A stretch of 8,304 nucleotides of DNA from Pseudomonadota bacterium (GTDB taxonomy: Bacteria; Pseudomonadota; Gammaproteobacteria; Pseudomonadales; Oceanobacteraceae), in NCBI GenBank assembly GCA_023399105.1, contig JAEWQT010000291.1, positions 1-8,304 on the forward strand. The letters are read 5' to 3'. Numbering within the stretch: position 1 is the first letter of the stretch; every line of letters starts with the position of its first letter. This document shows, piece after piece, positions 7,106 to 8,304 of the stretch. A program made the translations under genes and the position numbers. Below the pieces are notes generated by a model. It saw only the letters and a list, made by a program, of their open reading frames with translations, was not told the DNA's origin and searched no databases.

Positions 7106-7426
7106 ATGAGTCTGATTGTTGATCTCGCCGGCATTGTGCGGCCTTACACCAGCAGTATTGCCATTGCCTTAATTGCCACGCTGCTGGTGATTTTTGGTGG
7201 CGCCATTAATGAAATGGTACGCACGCTGATCAAAACCCAACCTATGTGGTTGCGGGTGCTGGTGTTTATTCTGCTCTGTACCTTTGGCTACGGGATTTTG
7301 TCGGTGTGGTTAACCGGTTTGCTGCAGGGGTATTTGCGCGGTTTGAGTGCGGGGATGTTTTTGTTGCAGGTGAGTCTGGCGTTTGTGGTGATTGGCGTGC
7401 TGGCCGAACGCAGCCGCTGGCGGTGA
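7106..7426 (+). CDS. Small integral membrane protein, DUF3392-like
   Basis: 106-residue hydrophobic protein with three predicted membrane helices (about 17-34, 48-71 and 81-100), a basic segment between helices 1 and 2, and a basic C-terminal tail (ERSRWR). AAGGGGA (7094-7100) is a strong ribosome site 5 bases before the ATG. From memory it resembles the uncharacterised gammaproteobacterial family DUF3392, whose members have about this length and topology; I could not verify this. No catalytic motif is visible. It sits alone, after the tRNA terminator and convergent with the regulatory RNA, so the context gives no functional hint. Confidence 0.85.
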   Translation: MSLIVDLAGIVRPYTSSIAIALIATLLVIFGGAINEMVRTLIKTQPMWLRVLVFILLCTFGYGILSVWLTGLLQGYLRGLSAGMFLLQVSLAFVVIGVLAERSRWR

Positions 7427-7466
7427 AATTCTGGTTATCCGGGGAATGTGGTGCGGGGGAGGGGTG

Positions 7467-7501
7467 AAAATCGGGCGGTCGGAATTCCGTTTCTGACCAC
7501 C
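7467..7501 (-). terminator. Terminator-like hairpin of the CsrB/RsmZ-type RNA
   Basis: On the minus strand GGTGGTCAGAA (7501-7491) pairs with TTCCGACCGCC (7484-7474) as an 11-position stem with one A-C mismatch and one G-U pair. Its 6-nt loop ACGGAA itself carries a GGA. CGA and then four T (7470-7467) follow. The T-run is short and 3 bases from the stem, so efficiency is uncertain. On the plus strand no T-run follows. Confidence 0.65.
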
Positions 7502-7738
7502 ACAGCACCCAAAGCCTTCCTGGCCGAGAAGCTTACGCTTAATCCGTCTTGCCCTTCCTGGGTTCTTCCTTGTCATCGTCCTGATGAATGTTCTTCCTGT
7601 TGCCTCCTGGCGGGTCTTCCCTGAAGCAATCCTTTGCAGAGTCCTGTGGTATTCCGCTACCTGATTTCATCCTTTCGCACGTCCGTGCACATCATCCTGC
7701 TGACCACTGCGATCCGTGCAGTGCAGTCATCCCTGATG
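7467..7738 (-). ncRNA. CsrB/RsmZ-type CsrA-sequestering regulatory RNA (candidate)
   Basis: About 272 nt on the minus strand, with no convincing protein frame. It contains 17 GGA motifs, where about four would be expected by chance; seven are CAGGA and others are AAGGA or ACGGA. CsrA/RsmA proteins bind GGA, best when it sits in a hairpin loop. Several motifs here do: CACTGC-ACGGATC-GCAGTG (7705-7723), GCAC-GGAC-GTGC (7677-7688), GGTA-GCGGAA-TACC (7648-7661), GCAA-AGGA-TTGC (7626-7637) and TCATC-AGGAC-GATGA (7573-7587). The 3' end is a terminator-like hairpin. Upstream are an extended -10, an IHF-like site and a GacA/UvrY-like palindrome. Known CsrB, CsrC and RsmY/Z RNAs titrate CsrA/RsmA away from target mRNAs under GacS/GacA (BarA/UvrY) control. 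The 5' end is estimated from the -10 (within about 5 nt). I cannot choose between the csrB and rsm family names. Confidence 0.85.
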
Positions 7739-7744
7739 CGAATA

Positions 7745-7753
7745 AAGATAACA
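7745..7753 (-). promoter_or_regulatory. Extended -10 promoter element of the CsrB/RsmZ-type RNA
   Basis: The minus strand reads TGTTATCTT: a TGn extension followed by TATCTT (4 of 6 to TATAAT). No good -35 lies at 16-18 bases, as expected for an activator-dependent promoter. Transcription would start near 7738. An overlapping alternative -10 (TTTATT, 7746-7741) would shift the start by about 4 bases. Confidence 0.55.
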
Positions 7754-7844
7754 GAATCAGTGGGTTGCAAAAGTGCCACTGGCTGCTTTTGTGACCACTT
7801 ACCAGATGATTTTTTTGTTATCAGTGATTGGTAAAAGCCATATA

Positions 7845-7857
7845 AATCAATGAGTTA
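7845..7857 (+). promoter_or_regulatory. IHF binding-site match
   Basis: AATCAATGAGTTA is a perfect match to the IHF core consensus WATCAANNNNTTR, with A/T-rich DNA beside it. It lies between the palindromic activator site and the RNA promoter, where DNA bending could bring the two together. A weaker second match (11 of 13) is at 7819-7831. Confidence 0.55.
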
Positions 7858-7921
7858 GCTAATTGTGTTGCCGTGCGGATGGCAAATGATGTCGAATGGC
7901 TGCCGGAATGTCCTACCAGCG

Positions 7922-7939
7922 TGTGAGATATATCGCACA
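7922..7939. promoter_or_regulatory. GacA/UvrY-type upstream activating palindrome
   Basis: TGTGAGATATATCGCACA fits the TGTAAG-N6-CTTACA type of GacA/UvrY site at 9 of the 12 defined positions. It is the core of a larger palindrome at 7919-7942 whose 12-base halves (GCGTGTGAGATA and TATCGCACACGC) are reverse complements except for one position. Its centre is about 190 bp upstream of the inferred RNA start, comparable to the remote activating sites of known csrB and rsm RNA genes. It is also 53 bases before the divergent gene at 7993. A CRP/Vfr-type site is the main alternative reading. Confidence 0.65.
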
Positions 7940-7992
7940 CGCGCTGCAGAAATTCGCCCGGCACCTTCGTCCGCAGGGCACAGGAGTGAGAC

Positions 7993-8304
7993 ATGAGTGA
8001 CACATTAAACATCCCGGCCGGGCTGGTTTTTTTACCGCTGGGCGAAGAGGCCTTGCCGCTGCTGAAACGGGGCGTGGTACCGCTGCTGCAGCCGGTCGAC
8101 AGTGGCTTGCCCTGGTTTGTTCGGGCAGCCGAAAAGGCTCAGGCTCCGGCGCGGATTGATGACGCCGTCTATCTGGCGCATTTGCAGCGCGAGTATCAGC
8201 GTCTGCCGGACTCTTTGCGTGGCCTGCTGACGCAGGAGGTATTTATTCAGCAGGCGGAAAAGAAGCGCGCGGATATTGAAGCGGCCTTATTGGCGCAGCA
8301 GCAG
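7993..8304 (+). CDS. Unrecognised protein, N-terminal 104 residues (runs off the window)
   Basis: An open frame from ATG with AGGAG (7982-7986) 6 bases upstream continues without a stop to the last base, so the C terminus is missing. The N terminus is mildly hydrophobic but not a signal peptide (MSDTLNIPAGLVFLPLGEEA), with a proline- and leucine-rich stretch to about residue 40. Residues about 56-104 are charged, rich in Q, A and L, and look helical, possibly the start of a coiled coil (EVFIQQAEKKRADIEAALLA). Codon use is G/C-ending and resembles its neighbours, so it looks like a genuine gene. I recognise no domain. It is divergent from the CsrB/RsmZ-type RNA and shares its upstream region, including the palindrome at 7919-7942. 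Confidence 0.8.
   Translation, partial: MSDTLNIPAGLVFLPLGEEALPLLKRGVVPLLQPVDSGLPWFVRAAEKAQAPARIDDAVYLAHLQREYQRLPDSLRGLLTQEVFIQQAEKKRADIEAALLAQQQ

Noticed and set aside
7441..7475. G-rich stretch that might form a G-quadruplex
   Set aside because: Four G-runs of three or more are present, but two loops would be about 8-10 bases long and there is no functional context beyond lying after the RNA terminator.
7266..7576. Minus-strand frames overlapping the RNA 3' half and the end of the small membrane-protein gene
   Set aside because: Low-complexity basic, proline-rich translations that cross a terminator-like hairpin and run antisense to a gene with a strong ribosome site.
7588..7834. Two overlapping plus-strand frames of 66-68 codons (7588-7794, 7634-7834)
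   Set aside because: Neither has a ribosome site or family features; they are antisense to the GGA-rich RNA and its promoter, and their composition (Cys, His, Ser, Leu-rich) reflects the repeated TCC complement of GGA.
7922..7937. CRP/Vfr site reading of TGTGA-N6-TCGCA
   Set aside because: It matches CRP at 9 of 10 core bases, but the longer palindrome and its placement relative to the GGA-rich RNA and IHF site fit a GacA/UvrY site better. Kept as the alternative, not excluded.
7821..8012. 63-codon minus-strand frame over the divergent regulatory region
   Set aside because: Covers the palindrome and IHF-like site and has no ribosome site or protein-like composition.

Overview
The window looks like chromosomal DNA of a gammaproteobacterium, probably a marine Oceanospirillales/Alteromonadales-type organism. 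This rests on the long PstA variant, the PhoB/PhoR layout, the small membrane protein near 7.1 kb and a Csr/Rsm-type regulatory RNA. The taxonomic placement is inference.

Left part (1-4628, + strand): the end of a phosphate-uptake operon, pstC (partial)-pstA-pstB-phoU, followed by a separately promoted outer-membrane porin. PstC and PstA are the membrane channel of the high-affinity phosphate ABC importer, PstB is its ATPase, and PhoU couples transporter state to the PhoR kinase. The porin has a near-consensus PhoB box (17/18) ten bases upstream of a -10-like hexamer, plus an upstream inverted pair of Pho half-sites, so it is almost certainly phosphate-starvation induced.

Middle (4629-6830, - strand): phoB-phoR, convergent with the porin. 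A Pho box lies upstream of phoB, indicating autoregulation. PhoR has an unusual HELRK sequence around its phospho-acceptor histidine, where HELRT is usual. The phoR 3' flank carries a 13-bp triplicate tandem repeat.

Right part (6838-8304): a tRNA-Thr(TGT) gene with its own promoter and terminator, a 106-residue three-helix membrane protein, a 566-base interval without a convincing protein gene, and the start of an unrecognised protein gene that runs off the window.

The most interesting item is in that 566-base interval. The minus strand of about 7738-7467 reads as a CsrB/RsmZ-type CsrA-sequestering small RNA: 17 GGA motifs in about 270 nt, several in hairpin loops, ending in a terminator-like hairpin followed by U4. 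Upstream of it lie an extended -10, a perfect match to the IHF consensus, and, about 190 bp from the inferred start, an 18-bp palindrome resembling the GacA/UvrY upstream activating sequence. These independent signals agree in strand, order and distance.
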